Assembly: GCF_029603155.1 (NCBI RefSeq) | Contig: NZ_JAPMUA010000007.1 | Coordinates: 186,001-250,000, forward strand | From: Galbibacter pacificus | GTDB taxonomy: Bacteria; Bacteroidota; Bacteroidia; Flavobacteriales; Flavobacteriaceae | Reading direction: 5' to 3' | Length of the DNA: 64,000 bases | Shown here: piece by piece, positions 63,327-64,000 of the stretch | How positions within the stretch are numbered: the stretch's first letter is position 1 | Layout of the letters: each line of letters begins with the position of its first letter | Notes under the pieces: model-generated | The model's input: only the letters and a program-made list of their open reading frames with translations | The model's database searches: none | What the model was told of the DNA's origin: nothing | Made by a program: the position numbers and the translations under genes

Positions 63327-63423
63327 TATATTCGAATTTTGAATAAAACTAAAAAGTAAATCTAAAGATGGTTTAAAGTGGAAAATTAAATTATTAATTA
63401 GTGGGGTACAGCTAGTAATTTAC

Positions 63424-64000
63424 TCATGAAAATTGAACCAAAAATATATGGCTTCCTTTGTCGAATGAATATGTAAGTTTGAAATTATACATATCGCAAA
63501 TTTTCTTTGCAATGGCAAGCCCCAAACCAGTAGATTTCACACTCTCATTTTCTTTATAAAAACGATTGAATATCTGATCCACATGTAAAATTGGTTTCTC
63601 CCCCTTATTACTAACAGATAAACTCTTGTTAGAAATTTCAATAACAATATCCCCACTACCTATATGATGCTTTATAGCATTGGAAATTAAATTATTACAA
63701 AGAATTTCTGCCAAATGGTAATCCATAGTCACCAAAAGCTCATTTTCATTTACGAACTGAATATCTTGTTGGAATATCTCTTTAAAATTAGCAATATTCT
63801 CCTCTACGATAGAAGTCAATGAAACTTGCTTTGGGTTTATAAATTGATTGTTCTCTATTTTTGTAAGCAGTGTTAATCCCTTATTCATTTGAGTTACTCG
63901 CTTAATATCTTTTTGAATGGATGTCAACTGGTCATATTGTTGGTTGCTTAATGGTGCGTCATTTATAACACTCTCTATTTTAACCTGCATGATGGCCAAG
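63424..64000 (-). CDS. Sensor histidine kinase, C-terminal part
   Basis: The frame is open to the right edge of the window, so about 192 C-terminal residues are visible and the N-terminal sensor is outside. The visible part begins LAIMQVKIESVIND, just after the expected H-box. The ATPase domain has N-box LCNNLISNAIKHHIG, F-box IFNRFYKENE and G2 STGLGLAIAKKICDMY; the G1 motif is replaced by SNKGEKP. A response regulator gene is probably next, outside the window. It is the likely controller of the TonB receptor and PepSY genes. Confidence 0.9.
   Translation of the reverse strand, partial: LAIMQVKIESVINDAPLSNQQYDQLTSIQKDIKRVTQMNKGLTLLTKIENNQFINPKQVSLTSIVEENIANFKEIFQQDIQFVNENELLVTMDYHLAEILCNNLISNAIKHHIGSGDIVIEISNKSLSVSNKGEKPILHVDQIFNRFYKENESVKSTGLGLAIAKKICDMYNFKLTYSFDKGSHIFLVQFS

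Overview
The window looks like a chromosome segment of a marine-type member of the Flavobacteriaceae (Bacteroidota). The grounds are SusC/SusD pairs, many short lipoprotein signals ending in Cys near residue 17-20, CarboxypepD_reg-type TonB receptors, TTTG/TAnnTTTG-type promoters, weak Shine-Dalgarno signals and a low GC content. Most of the window runs at roughly 35-50% GC in the lines I counted. Two blocks are clearly AT-richer (about 25-30%): 26.6-30.0 kb and 56.6-64.0 kb.

Layout. 1-8.4 kb: end of a starch/alpha-glucan utilisation locus (SusD C-terminus, SusE-like binding lipoprotein, GH13 alpha-amylase lipoprotein), then a second SusC/SusD pair. 8.4-10.4 kb: convergent OmpR-type response regulator and histidine kinase. 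10.7-22.8 kb: an operon of three paralogous ~1,100-residue FG-GAP/UnbV (CRTAC1-like) lipoproteins, a vanadium-haloperoxidase-like lipoprotein and a GyrI-like protein, closed by a convergent LacI regulator. 24-26.5 kb: a beta-propeller lipoprotein, a YHS protein and a LuxE-like acyl-adenylate enzyme. 26.6-32.6 kb: a beta-helix lipoprotein and TonB receptor, divergent from a PhoB/PhoR-like pair, with an array of 11-bp direct repeats between them that resembles a Pho box. 32.6-36.3 kb: glycosyltransferase, TrmB, LysE-type exporter, alkyltransferase-like protein, and a PIN toxin/antitoxin pair flanked by near-identical 65-bp repeats. 36.7-39.8 kb: Fe-S and electron-transfer genes (Mrp, NifU-type scaffold, FNR, 2Fe-2S ferredoxin). 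39.8-44.5 kb: SGNH hydrolase, PQQ dehydrogenase with an internal haem c, metallophosphoesterase, DUF3050 protein. 44.6-46.6 kb: a decayed TPR histidine kinase. 46.7-53.7 kb: DUF4407 membrane protein, small secreted protein, and three peptidases (DPP IV, aminopeptidase P, M20).

53.9-56.6 kb: tRNA-Leu(UAG) with its promoter and terminator, then a decayed IS3-family element interrupted by a second, apparently complete IS3-family (IS407-like) element bounded by 14-bp perfect inverted repeats. 56.7-64 kb: an AT-rich block with a PAP2 phosphatase, a diacylglycerol-kinase-like enzyme, an LtaS/MdoB-like alkaline-phosphatase-fold transferase, a PepSY-like protein, a TonB receptor and the C-terminal part of a histidine kinase. 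The composition change next to tRNA-Leu and IS elements suggests acquired DNA.

How the genes may work together: the left third is devoted to capturing and degrading polymers at the cell surface. The least understood part is the UnbV triplet plus haloperoxidase-like operon. The right end looks like a two-component-controlled lipid/envelope modification set. All functions are read from sequence motifs only; no database search was possible.
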